From: Pseudogracilibacillus sp037072025
Lineage (GTDB): Bacteria; Bacillota; Bacilli; Bacillales; Amphibacillaceae
Length of the DNA: 64,000 nt
Assembly: GCF_037072025.1 (NCBI RefSeq)
Contig: NZ_JAXHDD010000013.1
Location: 24,548 to 88,547 of the forward strand
Reading direction: 5' to 3'
Shown one piece after another: positions 44,878 to 53,767 of the stretch; the first letter of the stretch is position 1; every line of letters begins with the position of its first letter. Made by a program: the position numbers and the translations under genes. Under the pieces are notes generated by a model. That model was not told the origin of the DNA. It saw only the letters and a program-made list of their open reading frames with translations, and did not search any database.

Positions 44878-45108
44878 GTGGATAAGATTTACAGTACAAG
44901 TAACCTGGAGAATATATATGATGATAAAAATTGGGAAGACATTTTGGACGACTTTCAAGTGAAAATAAACTATAACTTACAAAAAGTTCACGCAAACGAC
45001 CGGGATGACCTAGAACAAGAAATTAAACTGAAAATAATTGAAAAAATTAATAATCTCTTAGAAAAAAGTAACACACCCGGTTTTTGGGAGTTTTTATCTG
45101 AAATGTAA
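44878..45108 (+). CDS. Co-sigma factor with region 2-like helix (RsoA-like)
   Basis: 76 residues. The stretch NDRDDLEQEIKLKIIEKINN resembles the conserved helix of sigma region 2 (E-DL-QEI-LKI). B. subtilis RsoA has almost the same length (79) and also follows sigO. GTG at 44878 has GGAGG 8 bases upstream, placed at the end of the sigma gene, with six bases between stop and start. A terminator closes the pair. The identification rests on position, length and this helix. Confidence 0.65.
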   Translation: MDKIYSTSNLENIYDDKNWEDILDDFQVKINYNLQKVHANDRDDLEQEIKLKIIEKINNLLEKSNTPGFWEFLSEM

Positions 45109-45135
45109 CCTAAGATCGTTCTGTTAAAAATAATC

Positions 45136-45172
45136 AACCTAAATGGTGACCATTCGCCATTTAGGTTTTCTA
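45136..45172 (+). terminator. Terminator of the split-sigma operon
   Basis: AACCTAAATGG pairs perfectly with CCATTTAGGTT (11 bp), loop 10, followed by TTC and T-rich DNA. Confidence 0.85.
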
Positions 45173-45230
45173 TATACTTAGATATGATCATTTACCTTTT
45201 TCTTCATCTAATTTATTCATGATCACCTCT

Positions 45231-46109
45231 TCACTGCAATTCATAATGTCCATCAAAAATTGCATTTGCCTCTTCTTTAGATACACGTTTATATGTATAA
45301 GCAGGTGTATGTAACGTCTCATTATTATTTGATAGTTTTAAAATAACAGGGGTTTCATCAGCATTAGTTATTTCTACTTCAGTCGCACTAATATGCTTAA
45401 TATCTCTTATTTCATGATGAGTTATAAAATCAGAATAAGGCATCGCACAGTGCATATAGGCAGAAGTAATATGACAGGAAATATTATTGTCCTCGTTTAA
45501 CCAATAACCTGCAAACTCGCCAATCCCTTCATCAGATACCACCATCTGTTCCTCCTCTTTAGCTGCTAAAATTGCAGCATCCTTAGCAGCCTGTACTTCC
45601 GCTAACAGATTTTCAACATCAAGTTTTAACTGTGTAAAAAAAATATGATCTATATCTTCTACTAAAATTCTCTCAAGTGTCTCAATCGCAGTATCATATT
45701 CCTCATTATCATACTTTTTCTTCGCTTCCTCATACGAATCCAAATATGCTTCGAATTTTTCATGAAGCGCATCAATTTCTTCTTGAAATTCCTTGGCCAG
45801 ATTAATCAGCAATATTGAACCTTCCTCTATACTAATCACCTCTTCTAAAGCTTCTGCAGCACGATCAAGGTCACCATTTTCCATTTGCATGGTCGCAACT
45901 TGGATATATTCTGTTTGCCTTAACAGTACTTCTGCTTCTTTATCATCTGCTTTTTCATCCAAGGCACGGGTAAAAGAAACTTCTGCTTTTGCATAATCCT
46001 GTTCATCCAATGCCACTAATCCTTCTTCCATTGCCTGTTCATACGCAGCATTGGAGCACCCAAGCAATAAAAGTCCAATACTGCTGATAAATAACACTAA
46101 CTTTCTCAT
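45231..46109 (-). CDS. Lipoprotein with TPR-like and coiled-coil region
   Basis: 292 residues. Lipoprotein signal with lipobox LLLGC (Cys 18). Residues 20-120 hold two TPR-like units (EEGLVALDEQDYAKAEVSFT, then MENGDLDRAAEALEEVIS), 110-200 an acidic helical region, and 200-290 a small domain with GIGEFAGYWLNEDN. It is anchored outside the membrane and probably binds another protein. GGAGG precedes the ATG. Convergent with the sigma operon. Confidence 0.75.
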   Translation of the reverse strand: MRKLVLFISSIGLLLLGCSNAAYEQAMEEGLVALDEQDYAKAEVSFTRALDEKADDKEAEVLLRQTEYIQVATMQMENGDLDRAAEALEEVISIEEGSILLINLAKEFQEEIDALHEKFEAYLDSYEEAKKKYDNEEYDTAIETLERILVEDIDHIFFTQLKLDVENLLAEVQAAKDAAILAAKEEEQMVVSDEGIGEFAGYWLNEDNNISCHITSAYMHCAMPYSDFITHHEIRDIKHISATEVEITNADETPVILKLSNNNETLHTPAYTYKRVSKEEANAIFDGHYELQ

Positions 46110-46307
46110 TACTAATCCTCCGGAACTATATTTTCATTAAATTCATCTTGCCTAATATATGTTCCCGTGTAGAGTTTTATGACAAAACCTGTCCGATTCA
46201 TTTTTCAGAGAGGAAATTAGTACTTGCTTAAATAATCAATGACAGCAGCATAATCGATTGGTAACTAGGAAGTTATTCTAATATCTTATATCCTCGTTCG
46301 ACCAACA

Positions 46308-46372
46308 TGAGCAATTTCGCCTCACACTTGAGCAACTCCACCTCAGACTTGAGCAACCACAATAATTTTACA
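46308..46372. repeat. Short direct-repeat array, 21-bp period (TGAGCAA core)
   Basis: TGAGCAA starts at 46308, 46329 and 46350, exactly 21 bp apart, with a partly conserved CCTCA between units. It is non-coding, between the lipoprotein gene and the terminator of the regulator gene. Confidence 0.75.
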
Positions 46373-46377
46373 GCCAC

Positions 46378-46408
46378 AAAAAAAGCCGCCACAACTTTGT
46401 GACAGCCT
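46378..46408 (-). terminator. Terminator of the XRE-cupin regulator gene
   Basis: On the minus strand AGGCTGTCACA pairs with TGTGGCGGCT and is followed by seven U, starting three bases after the stop. Confidence 0.85.
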
Positions 46409-46411
46409 AAA

Positions 46412-46957
46412 TTAAATTTCATCATATCCAACACATAAAAATTTCACATCTTCATCGGTATAATTGTACCAGTAATGTTCTTTACTCGAATCGAACATAA
46501 TCGATTCAGATGGATTCAAGACATATATGTCCTCGCCAATCTGAACTGTTAATTGTCCCTCCAATACGTACAAAAACTCTTGCCCGGAATGTTTAATCAG
46601 ATTACCCTCATTTTGATCAGGTTTTAATACGACGAGAAGGGGGGAGAAGGCCGGATTATCCATCGATTTAGCTAAACTCTTATAATAAATATTATGTTTT
46701 TCCATTTGTTCTCTTTCCTGAGCACCGCTGCGAACGATTCGTTCCTCTTCATCCGCTTCATCAAAAAAGTATCCAGGATTTACACCTAAAGCAAGCGATA
46801 TCTTTTTTAATGATTCTAGCGTTGCTGAAGATTTTCCACGTTCCAATTGACTTAAAAAACTAATTGAAAAACCAGTTCTACTCGCTAATGTTTTTAACGT
46901 CATTTTGTTTTTCTTGCGCAATGCTTTTATATTTGCCCCTAACGTATCCTTCATCAT
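46412..46957 (-). CDS. XRE-family regulator with C-terminal cupin
   Basis: 181 residues: helix-turn-helix at 8-62 (LKTLASRTGFSISFLSQLER) and a cupin at about 105-178 (GQEFLYVLEGQLTVQIGED). Regulators with this layout (PuuR, SutR types) sense amino acids or amines and repress catabolic and uptake genes. It lies downstream of brnQ on the same strand, and the brnQ and cyclodeaminase promoters share an AAGTGwCACTT palindrome, so it is the natural candidate to bind there. That link is inferred. Confidence 0.88.
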   Translation of the reverse strand: MMKDTLGANIKALRKKNKMTLKTLASRTGFSISFLSQLERGKSSATLESLKKISLALGVNPGYFFDEADEEERIVRSGAQEREQMEKHNIYYKSLAKSMDNPAFSPLLVVLKPDQNEGNLIKHSGQEFLYVLEGQLTVQIGEDIYVLNPSESIMFDSSKEHYWYNYTDEDVKFLCVGYDEI

Positions 46958-47070
46958 ATTTCCCTTTCTAGATTTTTATATAGCATATCATTTTTCTTGC
47001 GCACTATCATCTTATACGGTAAGAAAAACACCAACAGCTTGTTCGCTATTTGGTGTAATCTTACTTAGTC

Positions 47071-48411
47071 TTAATTTTCAATTGGCAAAGCTCGTTCTTC
47101 CATATCCTTTGTTTTCGCATAGATCAGACCTATTACCGCACCGATTAGTCCAGTCGTAATCCACCCGGCTCCATTTGCAAATAACGGAATAAATGCAAAA
47201 GTTTGATCGATAAAATTAACCGCAATTCCCGCATCTTTTAATGCGTCCAGTACTGCAACAAATCCAACACCGGTAATCGTTCCAACGTAAACGGTTTGAT
47301 ATCCTTTGAACCATTTATGCGTAAATGATAAAACGATCAGTGCAATTGATATCGGATACAATAATAGTAAAACTGGAGAAGCTAATTCTAATATTTTTGC
47401 TAAGCCAAAATTAGTAATAATTAAGCTTCCAAAAGCTAACATGTAAAGCCACTGTTTATACGTATATTTCGGAAACTGCCTTTCAAAATATTCGGCAACA
47501 GCTGAGAGACAAGCGATATTTGTCGTAATCCCTGTCAAAAAGATAACTGTACCAATCATGAGTAGACCGATATTTCCAAACAGATACTCTGAACTCCATG
47601 CTAAAATTTCTCCACCATTGTCCCTCATTCCAATCGCATCAACACTTGTCGCTCCAATCCAGGCCATCGATAATTGTAATAAGGTTAAACCAATAACGGA
47701 AATAATTCCTGCCTTAATAAATGTGGATGAAACGTCTTTTTTCTCTGTAATCCCTTCATTTGCAATCGCTTTAATAAAAATCCCACCAAACACAAAGGCA
47801 GCGAGAACGTCCATCGTATAATATCCTTCAACGAATCCTTTTAAGAAAATATTTTCTAAATAAGGTTCTTGCGGTTCGCCAATCGCACCCATCGGAGTGA
47901 GTATTGACTTACCTACTAAAAGAATAAGCAATCCAACAAACACAGGTGTAATAATTCTACCTAAATGATCAACAAACTTTCCTGGATTTAACGATAACCA
48001 TATGGTTAATCCAATAAAAATAAAAGAAAAAATCAACAAAATTATACTTGTATTTATGTTCCCTGGAAGTGACGGTAAAATGGCAATCTCGTATACAACA
48101 GAAGTAGTTCGTGGGATCACATATATTGGACCTAAAGACAGAAATAATAGTACCGAAAATACAATTCCAAACTTCTTCCCTACAAGTCCTGCCAATAGTT
48201 CAACCTTTCCACCGGAAATCGCTAACGAAATAATTGCTAGTAGAACAAGTCCTACCCCAGTTATTAAGAAACCTACCATCGCAATCCACGTATTTGTTCC
48301 AGCAAGTTGTCCAAGTTTCGGAGCAAATATAATATTCCCCGCACCTAAAAACATTGCAAAAAGCATAAGACCGATTGCCAACAGCTTGTTAAATGGTAAA
48401 CTTTTCTTCAT
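47071..48411 (-). CDS. brnQ: BrnQ-type branched-chain amino acid (LIVCS) carrier
   Basis: 446 residues with about twelve membrane segments; the start KLLAIGLMLFAMFLGAGNII, then FAPKLGQ is the LIVCS family signature. These cation-coupled carriers take up leucine, isoleucine and valine; some, such as ProY, prefer proline. Divergence from ornithine cyclodeaminase and proline dehydrogenase with a shared operator-like site favours proline or a related substrate here. ATG at 48411 with AGAGGG upstream. Confidence 0.92.
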   Translation of the reverse strand: MKKSLPFNKLLAIGLMLFAMFLGAGNIIFAPKLGQLAGTNTWIAMVGFLITGVGLVLLAIISLAISGGKVELLAGLVGKKFGIVFSVLLFLSLGPIYVIPRTTSVVYEIAILPSLPGNINTSIILLIFSFIFIGLTIWLSLNPGKFVDHLGRIITPVFVGLLILLVGKSILTPMGAIGEPQEPYLENIFLKGFVEGYYTMDVLAAFVFGGIFIKAIANEGITEKKDVSSTFIKAGIISVIGLTLLQLSMAWIGATSVDAIGMRDNGGEILAWSSEYLFGNIGLLMIGTVIFLTGITTNIACLSAVAEYFERQFPKYTYKQWLYMLAFGSLIITNFGLAKILELASPVLLLLYPISIALIVLSFTHKWFKGYQTVYVGTITGVGFVAVLDALKDAGIAVNFIDQTFAFIPLFANGAGWITTGLIGAVIGLIYAKTKDMEERALPIEN

Positions 48412-48502
48412 GTTTTTCCCTCTTTTCAAATAGATAAATTCGGTAACGCTTTCATTCTGAATAAAAAAATCTATACATTAATAAAAAATCAATTCAAAAT
48501 TG

Positions 48503-48529
48503 AAGTGACACTTAATTGAAGTGTTGCTT
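48503..48529. promoter_or_regulatory. Two operator-like palindromes downstream of the brnQ -10
   Basis: AAGTGACACTT (48503-48513) and the weaker AAGTGTTGCTT (48519-48529), 16 bp apart, follow the brnQ -10 element. The same motif, AAGTGTCACTT, occupies the equivalent place at the divergent promoter. Confidence 0.65.
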
Positions 48530-48531
48530 TA

Positions 48532-48561
48532 ATTGTATATAATAATCTACTAACTTGTCAA
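48532..48561 (-). promoter_or_regulatory. brnQ promoter
   Basis: Minus strand TTGACA (48556-48561), 18-bp spacer, TACAAT (48532-48537); leader of about 115 bases. Confidence 0.75.
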
Positions 48562-48864
48562 TACCATTTTTTCATAACAATAGACTAAAATTATACGATC
48601 CCTTCTAAAATACTGAATAAAATTTAAAATTTCATTATCTATGATGGTTTGGATCTTGATACATATGTAAAATTACGATGTGACTTTGGATAGTGTTTGA
48701 CTGCTGCAATAAATATATAATAAGGAGTTATAACCGCCAAAATGCAAAGTCATTTTCAACTTGTCGAATCGTATTAGAAACGAATTCGCAACGGCGTCAC
48801 TTGACAATCGGTACATTTATTTACAATAAGCCAAGTTTAACCAATATATAAATTATCATGAAAT
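48562..48864. other. Spacer between the divergent promoters
   Basis: Three hundred bases with no gene or repeat that I can support. Confidence 0.4.
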
Positions 48865-48893
48865 TTGACTATTGTTACTTTTAGATTTACAAT
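48865..48893 (+). promoter_or_regulatory. Promoter of the cyclodeaminase-proline dehydrogenase operon
   Basis: TTGACT (48865-48870), 17-bp spacer, TACAAT (48888-48893); start codon about 60 bases downstream of the -10. Confidence 0.78.
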
Positions 48894-48905
48894 GAAAATT
48901 AATTG

Positions 48906-48916
48906 AAGTGTCACTT
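48906..48916. promoter_or_regulatory. Operator-like palindrome AAGTGTCACTT
   Basis: A 5-1-5 palindrome 13-23 bases beyond the -10, overlapping the first transcribed bases. It pairs in design with the site at 48503-48513. Confidence 0.65.
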
Positions 48917-48952
48917 AAATTTCGTGTAACAATATGAAAGGCTGGTAATTCT

Positions 48953-49945
48953 ATGATTATATTATTAAACGAACAAGAAATCCAAAACATATACGGAATG
49001 AAGCAAGCGATTTCTGATATGGAAAAAATGCTCGAGCATAAACATGCAGGTAAAATTGAGAGTCCAATGCGCACAGTGATAGAATTCCCAGAAGAAGACG
49101 GTTCTGTCCTTTATATGCCGAGCACCGACCTCGATGAAGAAATCATGGCGATGAAGGCGGTTACGATATTTCCAAATAACCCGTCACAAGGTAAGCCAAC
49201 CACACAGGGGGTTGTACTTTTATCCAATGCGAAAAACGGAGAGCATGTAGCAATGCTTAATGCATCCTACTTAACACGACTCCGAACAGGAGCAATTAGT
49301 GGTATTGCAACAGACAGACTGGCAAGAAAAAATTCCGAAACACTGACAATGATTGGGACTGGTGGCATGGCGTTTGAACAAGCTCTTGGCGTTTTAGCAG
49401 TTCGTGACATCAAAGAAATTTTATTAATTAATCCAACAAAAGAAAAAGCACACCACTTCAAAGAAAAACTATATGATTTCGGTGTGGATTCCTCAATAAA
49501 AATTGACGTACTCGATGATGTTTCAGAGGCTGTTTCCCGTGCAGATGTTATTTGCTGTAGCACGCGCTCCCATGATCCTGTTTTTAATGGGAAAGATGTG
49601 AAACCGGGAACACATGTTAACGGCGTTGGTTCTTACTTACCACATATGCGCGAGGTTGATTTTACATTTATTGAGCGTGCAGCAAAAATTGTTGTCGATG
49701 ATATGGAAGGCGTAACAGAAGAAGCTGGAGAATTAATCCATGCCAATGAACAAGCCGATTGGTCATATGATAAAATCCACGGTGAATTAATTGAACTCGT
49801 CACAGACCAAATTAGTGTACGTGAAAATGATGATGAAATTACTTTCTTTAAATCTGTCGGTGCAGCCTATTACGACTTAGCCGTTGCAAATGGTGTATAC
49901 AAAATTGCTCGTGATACCGACGCCGGAACAAAAGTAGAAATTTAA
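48953..49945 (+). CDS. Ornithine cyclodeaminase / mu-crystallin family enzyme
   Basis: 330 residues. The NAD-binding loop is GTGGMAFEQALG near 140, preceded by YLTRLRTGAISGIATDRLAR, the family's substrate-binding block with its conserved Arg and Thr. Ornithine cyclodeaminase turns L-ornithine into L-proline and ammonia; related members reduce cyclic imino acids. The proline dehydrogenase gene starts 23 bp downstream, which supports an ornithine-to-proline role. Confidence 0.85.
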   Translation: MIILLNEQEIQNIYGMKQAISDMEKMLEHKHAGKIESPMRTVIEFPEEDGSVLYMPSTDLDEEIMAMKAVTIFPNNPSQGKPTTQGVVLLSNAKNGEHVAMLNASYLTRLRTGAISGIATDRLARKNSETLTMIGTGGMAFEQALGVLAVRDIKEILLINPTKEKAHHFKEKLYDFGVDSSIKIDVLDDVSEAVSRADVICCSTRSHDPVFNGKDVKPGTHVNGVGSYLPHMREVDFTFIERAAKIVVDDMEGVTEEAGELIHANEQADWSYDKIHGELIELVTDQISVRENDDEITFFKSVGAAYYDLAVANGVYKIARDTDAGTKVEI

Positions 49946-49968
49946 TTTTACTGAAAGAGGGAATTACG

Positions 49969-50946
49969 ATGGACAATGCGGTAAGAAACTTTTTTATTTA
50001 CTTATCACAAAACAAAACATTAAATCAAGGTGCAAAAAAATGGGGGCTCAGGCTCGGCGCACAAAACGTTGTCGCCGGGACAAACATAGATGAAATGGTC
50101 GAGAGCGTTAAAAAACTCAATGCGGATGGAATATCTTGTACGATCGATAACTTAGGCGAATTCGTTTTCGAAAAAGAAGTAGCCTTAGCCGCCAAAGAGC
50201 AAATTTTAAACGTCATTGAAGCGATTCATGAGAACAACTTGGACGCACATATTTCCCTAAAACCTTCCCAACTCGGGTTAGATATTGATCATGATTTTTG
50301 CTTGAATAATTTAACTGAAATCGTAAAAAAAGCTCATGAATATAATATTTTTATTAATTTCGATATGGAAGATTATGCTCGTCTACAAGCTTCGTTCGAT
50401 TTATTGGATAAATTTTCATCAACTTACGATAATATTGGAACCGTTATTCAAGCATATTTTTTCCGAGCAAAAGAAGACATTGAAAAATACAAAAACTTCC
50501 GCCTTCGCATCGTAAAAGGTGCATATAAAGAAGACGAAGCTGTCGCTTATCAACATAAACAAGAAATTGATCGCAACTATATCGAATTAATCGAATGGCA
50601 TTTGCTAAACGGTACATTCACATCGATCGCAACCCACGATCACCTTGTGATCAACCACGTCAAAGATTTTGTTCAAAAACATAACATTTCTAAAGATAAA
50701 TTCGAATTCCAAATGCTGTACGGCTTTCGCGTTGATATGCAACATGAACTAGTAAAAGAAGGTTACCAATTTTGCACCTACGTCCCATTCGGTGAAGACT
50801 GGTATGGTTACTTCATGCGCAGACTCGCTGAACGTCCACAAAACTTAAACTTACTAGTGAAACAAGTATTTAACAAAAAAACAAATACACTCATCGGAGT
50901 CGCCGCAGCTGGATTTTTGCTAGGAAGACTAACGAAAAGAAAATAA
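49969..50946 (+). CDS. Proline dehydrogenase
   Basis: 325 residues of the monofunctional FAD proline dehydrogenase family (B. subtilis PutB/FadM type), which oxidises L-proline to pyrroline-5-carboxylate and passes electrons to the membrane. The barrel motifs NFDMEDYARL, FRLRIVKGAYKE, IATHDHLVI and FEFQMLYGFR, and the C-terminal YVPFGEDWYGYFMRRLAERP substrate helix, are present. The hydrophobic tail TLIGVAAAGFLLGRL may help membrane contact. No P5C dehydrogenase gene is in the window. A strong terminator follows. Confidence 0.93.
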   Translation: MDNAVRNFFIYLSQNKTLNQGAKKWGLRLGAQNVVAGTNIDEMVESVKKLNADGISCTIDNLGEFVFEKEVALAAKEQILNVIEAIHENNLDAHISLKPSQLGLDIDHDFCLNNLTEIVKKAHEYNIFINFDMEDYARLQASFDLLDKFSSTYDNIGTVIQAYFFRAKEDIEKYKNFRLRIVKGAYKEDEAVAYQHKQEIDRNYIELIEWHLLNGTFTSIATHDHLVINHVKDFVQKHNISKDKFEFQMLYGFRVDMQHELVKEGYQFCTYVPFGEDWYGYFMRRLAERPQNLNLLVKQVFNKKTNTLIGVAAAGFLLGRLTKRK

Positions 50947-50948
50947 TA

Positions 50949-50990
50949 GAACTCCCAAGAGCCAAAACGGTTCTTAGGAGTTCTGTTTTA
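50949..50990 (+). terminator. Terminator of the proline operon
   Basis: AGAACTCC and GGAGTTCT form the base of the stem, extended by AAGA/TTCT, followed by GTTTTAT. Confidence 0.85.
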
Positions 50991-51223
50991 TAGATGAGCA
51001 TGGTGTATTTTTGTCAAGCGACTTGCATTTTTTATGTCACAACATATAGTGCATGTGCCACATCCCAATAATCAAGGCTGCTTTCATATACAACTCCTTA
51101 GACATTCTATTCTCATTTCTAGCTTTTAAAAATTCCGTAAAATCTAGTACCTTACTTATTTCTCCTTAGTATTTCATTAATAATTTTAATTAACGTGATA
51201 TGTCTTTTTATTAATTTATGAAT

Positions 51224-52477
51224 TTATTTTACTTTTATTTTTAATTCCTCTTTTACGCTGTTGTATTCTCGGTAAAAATGCTTTTTATTTGGTTTTAATA
51301 CCGAAATTGAATAAATAAAAGATAACAGCAACATGACAAGTGCCAAAGTCACAATCGTAATTCTTAAAGAAACAAGGTCAGATACAAACCCAATTCCAAG
51401 AACAAAGATTACTTGAATAGCACTCTGGACTAACTGATATATGCTTGTGACTCTCCCCATTACTTTAACTGGTACGTTATTTTGATAAAAAGTCATGATT
51501 CCAGCACTTAAGAACACATTAAAGAAACCTAAGATTACAAACCCGACAACAATTGACGAAAAAGACCATGAAAATGCATAAATCACATAACCTGTTGTCA
51601 TCATTATTAAACCAATAGTAATCATATATCTGATTGAAAATCTATTCGAAAAAACCGACAGTAATGCAGCGCCGACAACAGAACCAAACCCAGTTATACT
51701 AATTAACAAACTATAATCAAGTTCGGATAGGCCGATTACTTTTTGTGTAAAAACAACTTCTTGTGTATCCATGGCAAAGGAAAAAATCATGATCATAATA
51801 AAACCAAGATAAATAAACGATACATATATATTGTTGGCCATGAACTCACGAACAACCGTAAAGTCACGAATTACTTGAGAAATTGTCAATTTAGGAATGG
51901 TCTCTTTATCAATGCTTTCTTTTTCAGGAAGAAATAATAATATAATTGCCGAGGTCACAAAAAATATGGCATTAAGCCATAATGTTGTTTCAATTGATGT
52001 TAATAATATAAGTGAACCACCAACTGCGGGTCCAATAATAAATGCTCCAGAACTTGTAAACGACCGTATTGAGTTGAAGCGCTTTCTTTTTTCTTTCGGA
52101 ACGAGAATTGTAACATATGTCATTGATGAGGGATTAAAAAAGGCATTTGCCACACTTAAAACTACAAGAATCCCATAGATTACCACCATGTTTGGTGCGA
52201 ACGGAATCATACTGATGAACACGGCTCTAATTAAGTACGTTACCATCATTACTCTTCGCTTGCTTCGATAATCGATAAAACTACCTGTCCAGAGCTTCGT
52301 TACAATATTCGTTAGTGGAGCAATGATCCAAAGTCCCGCCACTGCTGCTGCAGAACCAGTAAGCTGGTAAACGTTGATGTTTATCGCTACTAAGTAGATA
52401 AAATCTCCTATAGTTGAAATTCCAATCGATGCTAACAATAATGTAGGATGTTTCCAGCCCTGCAGGTTTTTTATCAC
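51224..52477 (-). CDS. Major facilitator superfamily exporter (DHA3 type)
   Basis: 417 residues with twelve membrane segments. The loop after helix 2 (WTGSFIDYRSKRRVMMVTYL) is the MFS motif A, and ASIGISTIGDFIYLVAINI at the start resembles macrolide and multidrug exporters of the MefA/DHA3 group. Substrate unknown. GTG at 52477 with GGGAGG 7 bases upstream is preferred to TTG two codons earlier. Confidence 0.85.
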   Translation of the reverse strand: MIKNLQGWKHPTLLLASIGISTIGDFIYLVAININVYQLTGSAAAVAGLWIIAPLTNIVTKLWTGSFIDYRSKRRVMMVTYLIRAVFISMIPFAPNMVVIYGILVVLSVANAFFNPSSMTYVTILVPKEKRKRFNSIRSFTSSGAFIIGPAVGGSLILLTSIETTLWLNAIFFVTSAIILLFLPEKESIDKETIPKLTISQVIRDFTVVREFMANNIYVSFIYLGFIMIMIFSFAMDTQEVVFTQKVIGLSELDYSLLISITGFGSVVGAALLSVFSNRFSIRYMITIGLIMMTTGYVIYAFSWSFSSIVVGFVILGFFNVFLSAGIMTFYQNNVPVKVMGRVTSIYQLVQSAIQVIFVLGIGFVSDLVSLRITIVTLALVMLLLSFIYSISVLKPNKKHFYREYNSVKEELKIKVK

Positions 52478-52535
52478 AAACAAGCCTCCCTTTATTGATA
52501 CATTAGGAATATCACGCCGCCAGCTTTAAAAAGCA

Positions 52536-52847
52536 TTACGGACCAAATTCAATCACTCCCGAAAACAGCAAAAGAATGATAATGATCCAATAAATAAAGA
52601 AAGATGATGAAAGGATTAAAGCGATGATCGGCAGTACATTCTTCTCCGTTTTCTTCAAAATCCCTACGAAAGAAAGTGCGATACCAGCCGCAGTAAGTGC
52701 GAATGTAATATAGTCGCCATACAGATGGCCGATATTTGCAATTCGTGTCGGCGTTATAAAAACGATAAAAAAACAAACGATCCCGATAAAAAGTGCAAGA
52801 TAGCTGATTATGCCGTGTTTCTGCTCATTTACCAAATTACTTGCCAT
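52536..52847 (-). CDS. Small membrane protein, three segments
   Basis: 103 residues with three predicted membrane helices (YLALFIGIVCFFIVFI, ITFALTAAGIALSFVGIL, ALILSSSFFIYWIIIILLLF) and a basic KKTEKN loop. No family recognised. ATG at 52847, with AGGGG 9 bases upstream, is chosen over one three codons earlier. It follows the zinc-ribbon membrane protein gene and may share its transcript. Confidence 0.7.
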   Translation of the reverse strand: MASNLVNEQKHGIISYLALFIGIVCFFIVFITPTRIANIGHLYGDYITFALTAAGIALSFVGILKKTEKNVLPIIALILSSSFFIYWIIIILLLFSGVIEFGP

Positions 52848-52919
52848 CAAAGTCATCCCCTCTCCTAACCATTAAAAACGATGTTAAAAAATCATTTTTA
52901 TGTATTCTATCCGTTCCGT

Positions 52920-53228
52920 TTAACGCATAAAGATAATATACACGATGAAAAAGACGATAGCCACTAGTAATATAAGTGGGACAACACACCCTATCCCTCT
53001 ATCATTTCTTTGCTCATAATCTTCCATGCTTGCCTTTTTCTCTCCCAGCAATTGAGCATACTCTTCATCATCCGGTAAATAAAATGCTTCGACATGCATA
53101 TTGCACGCCTCACAAATCCACTCTCCTCCACAGCCGAATTCATCTTCATGGATATACTTTTTTTTCGACTTGTGGCCACATAATGGGCAATATATAACAC
53201 GGTTTTCGCTTCTATTTATTTCATCCAC
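52920..53228 (-). CDS. Zinc-ribbon protein with a C-terminal membrane anchor
   Basis: 102 residues: YCPLCG at 14-19 and ICEACN near 38-43 form a zinc ribbon, residues 50-80 are an acidic linker, and CVVPLILLVAIVFFIVYIIF is a C-terminal membrane helix. GTG start at 53228 shares a base with the stop of a small upstream frame (TAGTG). Function unknown; a membrane-tethered adaptor is one possibility. Confidence 0.7.
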   Translation of the reverse strand: MDEINRSENRVIYCPLCGHKSKKKYIHEDEFGCGGEWICEACNMHVEAFYLPDDEEYAQLLGEKKASMEDYEQRNDRGIGCVVPLILLVAIVFFIVYIIFMR

Positions 53229-53338
53229 TAGTAATCATCTTCTTTCCATTCCCACAGCATGAAAATCACTTGATTCCGACTAACTGATCCTAAGTATCCA
53301 GCAAATTCTCCGACCCCAATAATAGTTATCCACACCAT
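53228..53338 (-). CDS. Possible 36-residue peptide coupled to the zinc-ribbon gene
   Basis: An ATG at 53338 opens VWITIIGVGEFAGYLGSVSR, then NQVIFMLWEWKEDDY, whose stop overlaps the next start by one base. GVGEFAGY echoes GIGEFAGY in the lipoprotein at 45231-46109, so this could also be the last scrap of such a gene. The ribosome site is poor. Confidence 0.3.
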   Translation of the reverse strand: MVWITIIGVGEFAGYLGSVSRNQVIFMLWEWKEDDY

Positions 53339-53767
53339 TATAGGAATTGCCTAACATTTTATTGTTTCGAAGCCATTATCACTGTAACCGTTAAAACCCT
53401 GTTTTTAACAATTTTATCTTACTTCCGCCAAAATGTTTCCTAGTAAGTATATTGGAAAAATAACGGAAAGTATTAAAGCACAAATGGAAAGCAACTCTAT
53501 TCATCTTTTAAATCGATAATAACATTTGTCTATCTGCCATACCAGTTTATATGACAGATAATATTATCTATACTAGTAATAGCACTTTTGCATTAACAAA
53601 AATTTTATTATTTATACGTACGTTCAAGTCGATTTTCTTCCTCTACTGTAACGATCGGTCAGATTAAAATATACCCCTTTTTTACATCTGCAAATAAATG
53701 CTAAAAATCTCCCTTCGTATACTCTCATACTGCATAATCTCTTCTAATATATAGCAGAGTTTCACTA
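53339..53767. other. Intergenic, nothing recognised
   Basis: About 430 AT-rich bases without gene, repeat or clear hairpin. Confidence 0.35.
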
